Made by a program: the position numbers and the translations under genes
Origin: Symbiobacteriaceae bacterium
GTDB lineage: Bacteria; Bacillota; Sulfobacillia; Symbiobacteriales; Symbiobacteriaceae
Length of the DNA stretch: 64,000 bases
Assembly (NCBI GenBank): GCA_029239785.1
Contig: JARBUG010000002.1
Coordinates: forward strand, 1 to 64,000
Direction: 5' to 3'
Notes under the pieces: model-generated
Database searches by the model: none
Told to the model about the DNA's origin: nothing
Seen by the model: the letters and a program-made list of their open reading frames with translations, nothing else
In this document: piece by piece, positions 10,479 through 17,881 of the stretch
Position numbering within the stretch: position 1 is the first letter of the stretch
How the letters are laid out: each line of letters begins with the position of its first letter

Positions 10479-11628
10479 AGAATTCTGTCGGTTTAAAAGC
10501 GGCCAGTTCAAACTTCCAGGCCAGGTAATCGGCGATTCGTTCACTGGCCAGACCATCGCCGAACGGATTCTTGGCCTTGGCCATCCGCTCATACAGCGCG
10601 CGGTCGGAAAGGAGTTGATCGCCCGCCGTAAAGACCCCGTCGTAGCTGGTGCCCGACTTGATGACAACCCCGGCCTCAACAGCCTCGGGACGCTCGGTCG
10701 TTTCACGCATGAGAACCTGCGGCACTCCCATGCAGGGCGTTTCTTCCTGCAGACCACCGGAGTCGGCCATGACCATGTAGGAACGGGCCATCATGTGCAG
10801 CATGTCCGGGTGGGGAATGGGGTCCAACAGCACAATTCGCGGATGGTTCTCCAAAATGGGGAATGCCAGGCTGCGAACCGTCGGTGCCAGATGCACGGGA
10901 TAGATGAACAGTACGTCTTCGTATTTGTCGGCGAGATCACGAATGGCCGTGAACATATTGCGCATCGGCTCGCCGTAGTTCTCCCGACGGTGCGCTGTCA
11001 CAGAAATGACGCGCCGGGCTTGAAAGTCGATTTCCCGAAGGGCCGGCGTTTCGAACTCATAAGGCTGCGCCAGAATTTCGAGAGTCGCGTCCACGCCCGT
11101 CTGGCCGGCCACGAAAATGGACGCCGCAGGCACCCGCTCGCTCAGCAGGTTCTGCCGGGCCAGGGGCGTGGGCGAAAAGTGAATGTCGGCAATAATGCCG
11201 GCCATTCGCCGGTTGATCTCCTCCGGCCAGGGGCTGTACTTATTGTACGTGCGCAGGCCCGCCTCCACATGTGCAACGGGAATCTGGCGGTAGAACGCCG
11301 CCAGTGAACCGGCAGCTGTGGAACCGGTATCGCCGTGAATGATGACCAGGTCCGGCTTCTCCTGCTCCAGAACGGAGTCCAATCCGGTCAGCATGCGGGT
11401 CATCGTGCCCGACAGCGTCTGATTTGGCTGCATGACCGCCAGATCATGATCGGGCTTCAGGCCGTGAATCGCGAAGACCTGATCGAGCTGTTCCCTGTGC
11501 TGTCCGGTATTTACGATCACTACATCGAACTGGTCGGGGCGTTTCTTCAGGGCTTTGATCACGGGCACCATCTTCGTGCCCTCGGGCCGGGTCCCGAAAA
11601 TGGTCATGATCTTGCGGCGCTGTGCCAC
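10468..11628 (-). CDS. wecB: UDP-N-acetylglucosamine 2-epimerase
   Basis: This 386-residue enzyme interconverts UDP-GlcNAc and UDP-ManNAc, supplying ManNAc for teichoic-acid or secondary cell-wall polymers. Family motifs are FGTRPEGTKMVPVIKAL at the N-terminus, VHGDTGSTAAGSLAAF, HVEAGLRTYNKYSPWPEE, SVTAHRRENYGEP and ADSGGLQEETPCMGVP. The start is GTG 11628 after AGGAGG. B. subtilis has the same gene (mnaA) between upp and atpI. It lies next to a tagO/wecA-like gene, fitting cell-wall glycan synthesis that could anchor the SLH proteins encoded further along. Confidence 0.95.
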   Translation of the reverse strand: MAQRRKIMTIFGTRPEGTKMVPVIKALKKRPDQFDVVIVNTGQHREQLDQVFAIHGLKPDHDLAVMQPNQTLSGTMTRMLTGLDSVLEQEKPDLVIIHGDTGSTAAGSLAAFYRQIPVAHVEAGLRTYNKYSPWPEEINRRMAGIIADIHFSPTPLARQNLLSERVPAASIFVAGQTGVDATLEILAQPYEFETPALREIDFQARRVISVTAHRRENYGEPMRNMFTAIRDLADKYEDVLFIYPVHLAPTVRSLAFPILENHPRIVLLDPIPHPDMLHMMARSYMVMADSGGLQEETPCMGVPQVLMRETTERPEAVEAGVVIKSGTSYDGVFTAGDQLLSDRALYERMAKAKNPFGDGLASERIADYLAWKFELAAFKPTEFSPA

Positions 11629-11662
11629 GATGGCTGCCTCCTACATGGATGATGCTCAGAAG

Positions 11663-12718
11663 TTAGCTGCTCTTCCGCTCCGGCGTTTCGTGCCCGGTTG
11701 TGGCGGACACATCCAGCAGGCCCACCTTCTTGGCGCCGAAGAGAATGCCCAGCAATACCATGCCCATAATGATCAGCCCCTGCTCCAGGGAAACCTCGGT
11801 CATGGCTACGGCTGACAGACCCAGCCAGGCCGAGATGGTCCACATGACCAGCACCGTGTTGCGGTGGGAGAGGCCGAGCCGCAGGAGCCGGTGATGCAGG
11901 TGGTCCTTGTCAGCCTCACCGATGGAGCGCCCTGTCGCCAGGCGCCGGATGATGGCGAAGGCCGTATCGAAAATCGGAAGCGCCAAGGCGAGGACCGGTA
12001 CAAAAACGCCCACAGTTACGGTCGTCTTTAATACGCCATGTACTGACACTGCGGCGAGGGTATACCCGAGGAACATCGAGCCGGCGTCGCCCATGAAGAT
12101 TTTGGCCGGATTAAAGTTGTACCGCAGAAACCCGATCGCCGCACCGGCCAGGGCTGCCGTCAGTACGATCGAGGCAGAGAACTGCTGCTGCAGCGAGACC
12201 AAGAGCAGCGTGAGCGAAGCGATGCTGGAAATGCCGGCCGCCAGACCATCGAGTCCGTCGATCAGGTTAACCACATTCACGAAGGCCACGATCCAAAAAA
12301 TCGTGAGCGGTTCGGCAAAGGCACCGAAGGGAACCCAACGGTCACCGAGCGGACTGTAAATAGATGCGATCTTTACGTCGAAACCGTAAACCAGAACGGC
12401 TGCGGCGGCGATCTGCCCCAGCAGCTTCACCTTCGCACTCAGGCGGACTTTATCGTCGACAATACCGAGCAGAAGGGTAAGGCCACCACCCACCAAAATG
12501 CCGACCACACGGGGGTCATGCAATCGGCCTCCCAGCATGACGGCAGCGGCAAAGGCGAGGTAGATGGCCACGCCGCCCAGGTACGGCTTGGGCTCGCTGT
12601 GCATGCTCCGCGCTACGGGCCGATCCACAAACCCTGTGCGCAGGGCCACCTTCCGCATAAGCGGCGTGAGGATGAGCGAGAGAACCAAGGCCAGACCAAA
12701 CACAAGGCTCGTGGTCAT
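11663..12718 (-). CDS. tagO: Undecaprenyl-phosphate GlcNAc-1-phosphate transferase (TagO/WecA type)
   Basis: This 351-residue polytopic membrane enzyme transfers a sugar-1-phosphate to undecaprenyl phosphate, the first step of wall-polymer synthesis. Diagnostic motifs are GIVDDKVRLSAKVKLLGQ (the DDK magnesium site), NVVNLIDGLDGLAAGI, and FMGDAGSMFLGY, with DKDHLHHRLL near the cytoplasmic loop 5 histidine motif. It precedes wecB by 34 bases on the same strand, so both are probably one transcript. The TagO rather than MraY assignment is based on the HLHHR motif and neighbourhood. Confidence 0.92.
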   Translation of the reverse strand: MTTSLVFGLALVLSLILTPLMRKVALRTGFVDRPVARSMHSEPKPYLGGVAIYLAFAAAVMLGGRLHDPRVVGILVGGGLTLLLGIVDDKVRLSAKVKLLGQIAAAAVLVYGFDVKIASIYSPLGDRWVPFGAFAEPLTIFWIVAFVNVVNLIDGLDGLAAGISSIASLTLLLVSLQQQFSASIVLTAALAGAAIGFLRYNFNPAKIFMGDAGSMFLGYTLAAVSVHGVLKTTVTVGVFVPVLALALPIFDTAFAIIRRLATGRSIGEADKDHLHHRLLRLGLSHRNTVLVMWTISAWLGLSAVAMTEVSLEQGLIIMGMVLLGILFGAKKVGLLDVSATTGHETPERKSS

Positions 12719-12856
12719 TGCTTTATTTCACTCCTAACAATGGGACTTCCCCTGCGCAGGGCCGCCCCGGAAGTAGACGTCTTCAGTAGTCCATAACGTA
12801 AAAGCATATGGTGTTACGTAAAACACGCCCTATTCTACTCCCGCGGCATCGAAATG

Positions 12857-13285
12857 TCAAAGTCCCTGCCCGAAGCGCTCCAGCACCACGCCAGCTTCCC
12901 GTGCCATTTCCTGGCCGATCTCCTCGGTGTAGGCGTCCAGAAATACGATGCGCGAAATGCCCGCAGCGATCAGCATTTTGCTGCAGTGAACGCACGGGCC
13001 GCTGGTGACGTAACACGTCGCTCCGCGCAGATCAATACCATGCAGGGCCGCCTGGATAATGGCGTTCTGCTCCGCATGAATGGCACGCACACAATGGTTG
13101 TCGAGCATGAGGCAGCCAGCATCGGTGCAGTGGGGCAGTCCGGGCGGGGAGCCGTTGTACCCGGTGGTAAGAATGCGTTTCTCCCTCACTAAGACGGCGC
13201 CGACCGACCGACGGTTGCATGTGGATCGCTTCGCCACCACCTGGGCCAACTCCATAAAGTATTCGTCCCAACTCGGCCTCGGCAT
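12857..13285 (-). CDS. comEB: Deoxycytidylate (dCMP) deaminase family protein
   Basis: This 142-residue enzyme of the zinc-dependent cytidine/deoxycytidylate deaminase family converts dCMP to dUMP for dTTP synthesis. Zinc and catalytic motifs are IHAEQNAI and SGPCVHCSKML (PCxxC). The frame is open further upstream to 13429, but that would overlap upp. ATG 13285 gives the normal N-terminus MPRPSWDEYFMELA, although GGAGG lies about 14 bases away, a little far. It follows upp by 67 bases, making a small pyrimidine group. Confidence 0.92.
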   Translation of the reverse strand: MPRPSWDEYFMELAQVVAKRSTCNRRSVGAVLVREKRILTTGYNGSPPGLPHCTDAGCLMLDNHCVRAIHAEQNAIIQAALHGIDLRGATCYVTSGPCVHCSKMLIAAGISRIVFLDAYTEEIGQEMAREAGVVLERFGQGL

Positions 13286-13352
13286 AGGGGTTCTTCGCAC
13301 CTCCATCATTTGGATGACAGGACCAAAGGGAAAGGGGCAGTAGCCTGCCCCC

Positions 13353-13982
13353 TTACTTCGTACCGAACAGCCTATCTCCTGCATCGCCCAGGCCAGGAAC
13401 GATATATGCATGATCATTGAGATAGTCATCGATCGCGGCGGTGAAGATATCGACGTCAGGATGAGCCTCCTGTACCGCCTTAATACCCTCAGGAACAGCG
13501 ATCAGTGACAGGACCTTGATCCGCCGGCCACCCTTCCGCTTCACCAGATCGATGGCCGCCACCAGCGAACCACCCGTAGCGATCATCGGGTCGACAACGA
13601 TCAGGTCGCGCTCGGCCAGGTCGGAAGGCAGCTTGCAGTAGTACTCGACCGGCTTGAGCGTTTCCGGGTCGCGGTACAGGCCCACATGCCCAACCCGAGC
13701 CGTGGGGTAGAGTTCGAGGATCGGCTCGACCATGCCCAGGCCGGCCCGCAGAATCGGAATCACACCGATCTTCTCGCCGGCCAGTTTGCGGCACTTCGCC
13801 AGCGCTACAGGGGTTTTCACCTCGACCTCTTCCAGGGGAAGGTCGCGGGTGATTTCGTAAGCCATGAGCAGGGCAACTTCGCGCACTAGGTCACGGAAAT
13901 CCTTGGAGCCCGTCTCCTCGGACCGGATAATGGACAACTTGTGCTGAATCAGGGGGTGGTCAATGACGACGACTTTCGACAT
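13353..13982 (-). CDS. upp: Uracil phosphoribosyltransferase
   Basis: This 209-residue enzyme makes UMP from uracil and PRPP for pyrimidine salvage. The PRPP loop is [16 protein letters not shown] and the uracil-binding C-terminus is [18 protein letters not shown]. The frame extends upstream to 14072, but ATG 13982 with GGAGGG six bases before it gives the standard N-terminus [16 protein letters not shown]. It lies in the same order as in B. subtilis, except that glyA, usually nearby, is missing. Confidence 0.96.
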   Translation of the reverse strand: MSKVVVIDHPLIQHKLSIIRSEETGSKDFRDLVREVALLMAYEITRDLPLEEVEVKTPVALAKCRKLAGEKIGVIPILRAGLGMVEPILELYPTARVGHVGLYRDPETLKPVEYYCKLPSDLAERDLIVVDPMIATGGSLVAAIDLVKRKGGRRIKVLSLIAVPEGIKAVQEAHPDVDIFTAAIDDYLNDHAYIVPGLGDAGDRLFGTK

Positions 13983-14037
13983 GCTTGTCCCTCCATATAC
14001 AATAATTCTGTCCAAGAAAGGGGCCGCTATCGGTCTT

Positions 14038-14598
14038 TCAAGAAAGACGATAGACGGCCCGTTCTCCACCAATTAACTTGGGCCGGGTCCAGGCGGCGGT
14101 GAGACGGGCATTGCCGATGGTGTTAAGCGAAAGCCGCACCGGAACGGCGACCCGCCGCAAATGCATACCGATCAGCGTGCTGCCAATGTCCAGTCCGGCA
14201 TGGGCCGCAAGCTCTTCAACAACCACGGCGCCTGGCATGTGCCGCATTGCCCGGGCGGCAAAGGCGCCACCAGCCTTGGGTACGGGGACAACGGTGACCT
14301 GCTCCCAATTGTAGCGCTCGGCGGCTTCCTGCGACACTACGAGCGCCCGGTTCAAATGCTCACAGCACTGGCAGGCCAGGTAGAGCTGATTCGCCTGCGT
14401 TACTTCCCACAAGGGTTCCAAAATCGCCTGTGCGACTGCATCGCTGCCGGCCGTGCCAATGCGGGCGCCCGCCACCTCGCTGGTGCTGCAGCCCACGACC
14501 AGCACCTGGCCGCGCTGAAGCGAGGCCTCAACCAGCAGTTCGCGAACCGCTGTGGCCACCTGCTGACGGACCTCCAACAAAAACGCGGCGTCATCCAT
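14038..14598 (-). CDS. ywlG: TIGR01440 / YwlG family protein (UPF0340)
   Basis: This 186-residue protein matches the conserved Firmicute family seen between rpiB and upp/glyA in B. subtilis. Recognisable parts are [33 protein letters not shown] and [16 protein letters not shown]. Biochemical role is not established. Several cysteines (CQCCEH) are clustered. It lies ten bases after rpiB. An inverted repeat (GTCTTTC/GAAAGAC) spans its stop codon region at about 14033-14048. Confidence 0.88.
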   Translation of the reverse strand: MDDAAFLLEVRQQVATAVRELLVEASLQRGQVLVVGCSTSEVAGARIGTAGSDAVAQAILEPLWEVTQANQLYLACQCCEHLNRALVVSQEAAERYNWEQVTVVPVPKAGGAFAARAMRHMPGAVVVEELAAHAGLDIGSTLIGMHLRRVAVPVRLSLNTIGNARLTAAWTRPKLIGGERAVYRLS

Positions 14599-14607
14599 GC
14601 GGCACCC

Positions 14608-15051
14608 CTACTTTCGCGTATCCAGTGCGTTGATTTTTGCGACCCGGCCTGCGTGGCGCCCACCTTCGAAACCGCTGGTGAAGTAGGCCTTTACAATCTC
14701 CTGGGCGACGCCGGGACCAACGACACGGGCACCGATGCACAGGATGTTCGCATCGTTATGATTGCGGGCCATTCTGGCGGAAAAAATCTCGTTGCACAGG
14801 GCCGCCCGAATGCCCGGTACCTTGTTGGCGGCGATGCTCATGCCAATACCGGTCCCGCAAATCAGGATACCCTGTTCGAAAGCACCTGACGCAACCGCGA
14901 CCGCCACTTTTTCAGCGTAATCCGGGTAGTCGCAGGAAGAACGTTCGTGGGTACCCATGTCCTCGAACTCCAGGTTGAGTTCCCTGAGCACAGAAATGAC
15001 GGCCTCTTTCAGGTCGAGACCGCCGTGGTCGCTGCCGATGGCGATTTTCAC
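14608..15051 (-). CDS. rpiB: Ribose-5-phosphate isomerase B
   Basis: This 147-residue enzyme interconverts ribose-5-phosphate and ribulose-5-phosphate in the pentose phosphate pathway. The N-terminus MKIAIGSDHGGLDLKE, the catalytic cysteine C65 in GILICGTGIGMSIAANK, and RNHNDANILCIGARV are family hallmarks. It overlaps the upstream phosphatase gene by four bases, so the two are coupled. Order matches ywlC-ywlE-ywlF-ywlG in B. subtilis. Confidence 0.96.
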   Translation of the reverse strand: MKIAIGSDHGGLDLKEAVISVLRELNLEFEDMGTHERSSCDYPDYAEKVAVAVASGAFEQGILICGTGIGMSIAANKVPGIRAALCNEIFSARMARNHNDANILCIGARVVGPGVAQEIVKAYFTSGFEGGRHAGRVAKINALDTRK

Positions 15052-15521
15052 TGCCCTGTCGCCCCCTCTTTCCGAATACGGTCAACAATGTGCGGTAACT
15101 TGGCTGCAAAGTCACTGGCGGTGGCTTCGTAATCTGCCAAAGTTCCGCCGAACGGGTCTGCTATATCCTGGGCGGAGCCGACGTACTCGCTGATATGATG
15201 CACACGCCCGGCAAGGTGGGGCCACCGGCTAAGGATATACTCCCTGTGCCGGTGGGTCATGGTCAGAACCAGGTCGACACTGGCTAGGGTCTGGTCGTCC
15301 ACCGTGCGGGACCGGTGTGCCGAAAGGTCCAGCCCGCGGTTACGCATGGCCGACACCGCATGTGGGCTGGCCGCGGAGCCAGGCATGGCGCCCGTTCCGG
15401 CAGAGAGGACCTCGATGTCCCACCCGGGGGCCGCTGCCTGCCATTCATGTCTGAGCATGGCTTCTGCCATGGGGCTCCGGCAGGTGTTGCCGGTGCACAC
15501 AAGCAAGACCTTGCGAATCAT
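15048..15521 (-). CDS. ywlE: Low-molecular-weight phosphatase, probable protein-arginine phosphatase (YwlE)
   Basis: This 157-residue protein has the P-loop CTGNTCRS at residues 9-16: nucleophile C9, then T13, C14 and R15. The general-acid Asp is in the DPFGG segment. In YwlE the threonine in this loop selects phosphoarginine over phosphotyrosine, and the same threonine is present here (T13). Synteny with sua5 and rpiB also matches ywlE. It would reverse McsB-type arginine phosphorylation that marks proteins for ClpCP. Whether mcsB exists in this genome cannot be seen. It overlaps sua5 by four bases. Confidence 0.9.
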   Translation of the reverse strand: MIRKVLLVCTGNTCRSPMAEAMLRHEWQAAAPGWDIEVLSAGTGAMPGSAASPHAVSAMRNRGLDLSAHRSRTVDDQTLASVDLVLTMTHRHREYILSRWPHLAGRVHHISEYVGSAQDIADPFGGTLADYEATASDFAAKLPHIVDRIRKEGATGQ

Positions 15522-16582
15522 ACCTGAACCACCCGTCCAGCGGCGGCCCGGCGGAGGCGGTTCATAATGGCGAGGCCCATACCCGTCGCGGGGACCCCTT
15601 CAACCAGAACCACGCTGACACCGTGCCGATCAAAGGCACGCAGGGTGCTGAAAAGGTCACTCGCCATACCGGAGAGGTCGTCGCGGGAGCCGTACTCCAG
15701 GACAACGGGCGCCTGGTAGACGCCGCGGCTTTCGGCCGAGCACATGATACCGACCTTTTGGCCTTCCTCTTCGTACTCATAAGCGAGATCCTTGATTTTT
15801 GACTGCATGTCGAGCACCGGGCCATCAACCAGAATGACCTGCGCCTGCGGGGCGTAGTGCTTGTATTTCATACCCGGCGACCGCGGCGACTCGCCGGCCT
15901 CGGCGCCATGCACCGTGCGGTCCACCACAACTTCGCCAATTTCCTTTGTAAGCTGCTCAAGGGTAACGCCACCGGGCCGAAGCAGAACCGGCGGGTCCAC
16001 GGTTAAATCGAGCACGGTGGATTCCACGCCAACCCCGGTCTCGCCGCCATCCAAAATGATGTCAATGCGGCCAGCCAGATCTTCCACCACATGGTCAGCT
16101 GCGGTGGGGCTGGGGCGCCCCGAGCGGTTCGCACTGGGCGCCGCAATAGGCACGCCGGCTGCCCGGATGAGTGCCAGCGCCACAGGATGATGCGGCATGC
16201 GAACGCCAACCGTATCCAGACCGCCGGTAACGCTGTCAGGCACAGTCGGTCGTTTGGGGAGCACAAGGGTCAAAGGGCCGGGCCAGAATCGCTCTGCCAG
16301 GCGGTCCGCCTTGGGCGGAATTTCTCGAACCACGTCAGACAGCATGCCGCGATCTGACACATGAACGATGAGCGGATTGTCCGAAGGACGCCCCTTCGCC
16401 ACAAAAATTCGCTCCACCGCGGCCGCGTTGGCAGCGTCGGCGCCCAGGCCGTATACAGTTTCGGTTGGGAATGCTACCAGCCCCCCGGAACGGATGGTCG
16501 CAGCGGCCTCGGCCAGAGGTGCAACCTCAGGCTGCGCAACATCCACCGCGAACACTCTGGTACCGTTAACCAGGTTCTCCAT
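15518..16582 (-). CDS. sua5: Threonylcarbamoyl-AMP synthase (Sua5/YwlC)
   Basis: This protein of about 354 residues makes threonylcarbamoyl-AMP from threonine, bicarbonate and ATP for the t6A modification of ANN-decoding tRNAs. The N-terminal YrdC domain has FPTETVYGLGADA, KGRPSDNPLIVHV, and SANRSGRPSPTAADHV. A C-terminal Sua5 domain (from about 215) follows a linker containing SPGMKYKHYAPQA. ATG 16582 is favoured over ATG 16588 because GGGGGG ends six bases before it. The gene begins a coupled series sua5-ywlE-rpiB-ywlG. Confidence 0.93.
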   Translation of the reverse strand: MENLVNGTRVFAVDVAQPEVAPLAEAAATIRSGGLVAFPTETVYGLGADAANAAAVERIFVAKGRPSDNPLIVHVSDRGMLSDVVREIPPKADRLAERFWPGPLTLVLPKRPTVPDSVTGGLDTVGVRMPHHPVALALIRAAGVPIAAPSANRSGRPSPTAADHVVEDLAGRIDIILDGGETGVGVESTVLDLTVDPPVLLRPGGVTLEQLTKEIGEVVVDRTVHGAEAGESPRSPGMKYKHYAPQAQVILVDGPVLDMQSKIKDLAYEYEEEGQKVGIMCSAESRGVYQAPVVLEYGSRDDLSGMASDLFSTLRAFDRHGVSVVLVEGVPATGMGLAIMNRLRRAAAGRVVQV

Positions 16583-16782
16583 GGTCATCCCCCCTGCTTA
16601 ACCCCCATCTAACTGGACACTGTTCTGGATTCAGTATGGCTTTTCCTGCCGAAAACCAGCCTTACCCTCATCCAGGATGTCCGAAAACCCGTCGCATATG
16701 TATGGGTATATTACTGAAAATGGGACTGCAGTCCTATGGAAAACTGTACCAATTTGGGTAGAATTAGAAGTGTAGTGAGCCC

Positions 16783-16875
16783 CTTCCACAAAGGGCAAAC
16801 TCGCCGAAAGGCGGGGACGCAAAGCCACGGGCCTACAGCGCAGAAGCGCCACGGCAGCCGGGTTGCTGGATCGGG
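16783..16875 (+). promoter_or_regulatory. Cyclic-di-GMP-I (GEMM) riboswitch aptamer
   Basis: The + strand matches the class I cyclic-di-GMP aptamer closely. In order it has AAAGGGCAAAC, a GAAA tetraloop closed by CGCC/GGCG, GGGACGCAAAGCCACGGGCC, and GCAGCCGGGTTGCTG. These include the conserved tetraloop, its receptor region and the ligand-binding core as in the Vibrio Vc2 aptamer. The closing P1 helix can form between CCCTTCC (16781-16787) and GGATCGGG (16868-16875). It points away from sua5, toward the 3' end of prmC on the opposite strand. The motif match is read by eye; a covariance-model search was not possible. Confidence 0.93.
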
Positions 16876-16920
16876 CAGGCCATTTCAGGGCCTGCTCCCA
16901 GCCGGAGCAGGTCCATTTTT
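16873..16920 (+). terminator. Riboswitch expression platform: antiterminator and intrinsic terminator
   Basis: An 11-base-pair terminator stem (GGGCCTGCTCC 16888-16898 with GGAGCAGGTCC 16904-16914) is followed by A and five Ts. A competing antiterminator can form between GGGCAGGCC (16873-16881) and GGCCTGCTC (16889-16897). Its first arm shares GGG with the aptamer P1 helix, so ligand binding should favour termination. An OFF switch is therefore inferred. Confidence 0.85.
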
Positions 16921-17041
16921 GCGTGTTAGGCCCGCCGTCTACCCCCCTGACGGCTCCTATAACCCCCCAAAACGGTTCCATTATGAACGCCACACCCGCA
17001 GGTACCCCCCCTGCGGGTGTGGCGTTTCCATTACTCCTTGA
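16919..17041 (+). CDS. Possible 40-residue ORF downstream of the riboswitch (doubtful)
   Basis: A TTG at 16919 in the terminator U-tract is preceded at seven bases by GGAGCAGG, which also forms the 3' arm of the terminator. It opens a 40-codon frame ending with TGA at 17039-17041, overlapping the prmC stop by 11 bases on the opposite strand. The peptide is rich in Arg, Pro and Tyr, with YPPDG, YNPPK and RYPPCG repeated because of three C-tracts. It has no recognised domain. Sequestration of the ribosome binding site in the terminator would fit riboswitch control, but the frame may be chance; the segment could equally act as an RNA. Confidence 0.2.
   Translation: MRVRPAVYPPDGSYNPPKRFHYERHTRRYPPCGCGVSITP
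16986..17026. terminator. Long hairpin at the end of prmC
   Basis: A perfect 17-base-pair stem (AACGCCACACCCGCAGG and its complement) closes a TACCCCC loop. It lies directly after the prmC stop on the - strand and after the riboswitch on the + strand. T-runs are short on both sides (TTTCC on +, TTC on -), so it may end both transcripts weakly or act as a 3' stabiliser. Confidence 0.6.
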
Positions 17042-17876
17042 AGCCCACAACCACCCGGTCAATGCCCGCTGTATCGGTGTGTACGCGAACCGCGGCCAGA
17101 CCGGCGCCCCGGAAAATCTCTGCAACGGCGCCAGCCTGCCGGTACCCTACCTCTACCGCCAGGAACCCGCCGGGCTTGAGCAGCGAAAGCCCCTCCGCCG
17201 CCAGCCGCCGATACAGAACGAGCCCGTCCGGCCCCGGCGTGAGGGCCCCCTTCGGTTCGAACTGCCGGACTTCTGGCATGAGCTCTGCCCACTCAGCTTC
17301 ATCAATATACGGCGGATTCGAGAGAATGGCATCATACGGGTCACCGCCGGCAAGCGGTGCCGTCAGATCTCCCAACCGGAACTCGACCCGGTTTCCCATG
17401 CCGTTAGTGCGGGCGTTCTCCCGGGCAACGGCAAGCGCTTCGGGGCTGATGTCAACCGCAACGACCCGGGCCTCCGGCAGCAGACTGGCCAGCCCGACGG
17501 CAATTGCACCGCTGCCCGTGCCAATGTCCGCCACGCGCACCTGGCCCTGCAGCAGAGCAGCCGCCTCGCGGACGAGTATTTCGGTATCAAACCGGGGGAT
17601 CAGCACGGCGGGGGTAACGAGGAAGGTCATGCCCATGAACTCTTCGGTGCCCAGAATGTACTGGAGCGGTTCCCGCCCCACCCGGCGCCCGACAAGCCCC
17701 TCAAATGCAGCGGCGGCGTTCGCATCAATTTGCCGGCCCGCATGCAGCCTGACCGCACCGGCAGAGGTGCCCAACACATGGGCCAGCAGCCAGACTGCCT
17801 CCCGGTCAGCTTCCTCCACCCCCGCACCGGCGAGGCGCCGGGCAGCGTCAGCCAGCGCCTCCCGAACGGTTCTCAT
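17031..17876 (-). CDS. prmC: Release factor glutamine methyltransferase
   Basis: This 281-residue enzyme methylates the glutamine of the GGQ motif in release factors using S-adenosylmethionine. It has an N-terminal helical domain (residues 1-80) and a Rossmann methyltransferase domain with VADIGTGSGAIAVGLA and the substrate motif SNPPYIDEAEW. It directly follows prfA by five bases, its substrate's gene, as in many bacteria. The 3' end faces a riboswitch-controlled transcription unit on the + strand. Confidence 0.95.
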   Translation of the reverse strand: MRTVREALADAARRLAGAGVEEADREAVWLLAHVLGTSAGAVRLHAGRQIDANAAAAFEGLVGRRVGREPLQYILGTEEFMGMTFLVTPAVLIPRFDTEILVREAAALLQGQVRVADIGTGSGAIAVGLASLLPEARVVAVDISPEALAVARENARTNGMGNRVEFRLGDLTAPLAGGDPYDAILSNPPYIDEAEWAELMPEVRQFEPKGALTPGPDGLVLYRRLAAEGLSLLKPGGFLAVEVGYRQAGAVAEIFRGAGLAAVRVHTDTAGIDRVVVGFKE

Positions 17877-17881
17877 CGCGA

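Larger units (their letters stand above)
16583..17030. other. 448-base non-coding interval with riboswitch between sua5 and prmC
   Basis: No conserved protein gene is seen here. It holds a 12-base palindrome (GGACTGCAGTCC, 16723-16734), a -10-like TAGAAT at 16759-16764 on the + strand without a good -35, a cyclic-di-GMP aptamer, a terminator, and a long hairpin next to prmC. In B. subtilis spoIIR and other genes lie between prmC and the sua5 homologue; they are absent. Confidence 0.75.

Noticed and set aside
16631-17125. A 164-codon - strand frame across the sua5-prmC interval
   Set aside because: It covers the riboswitch on the opposite strand, overlaps prmC in another frame and has no protein-like features.
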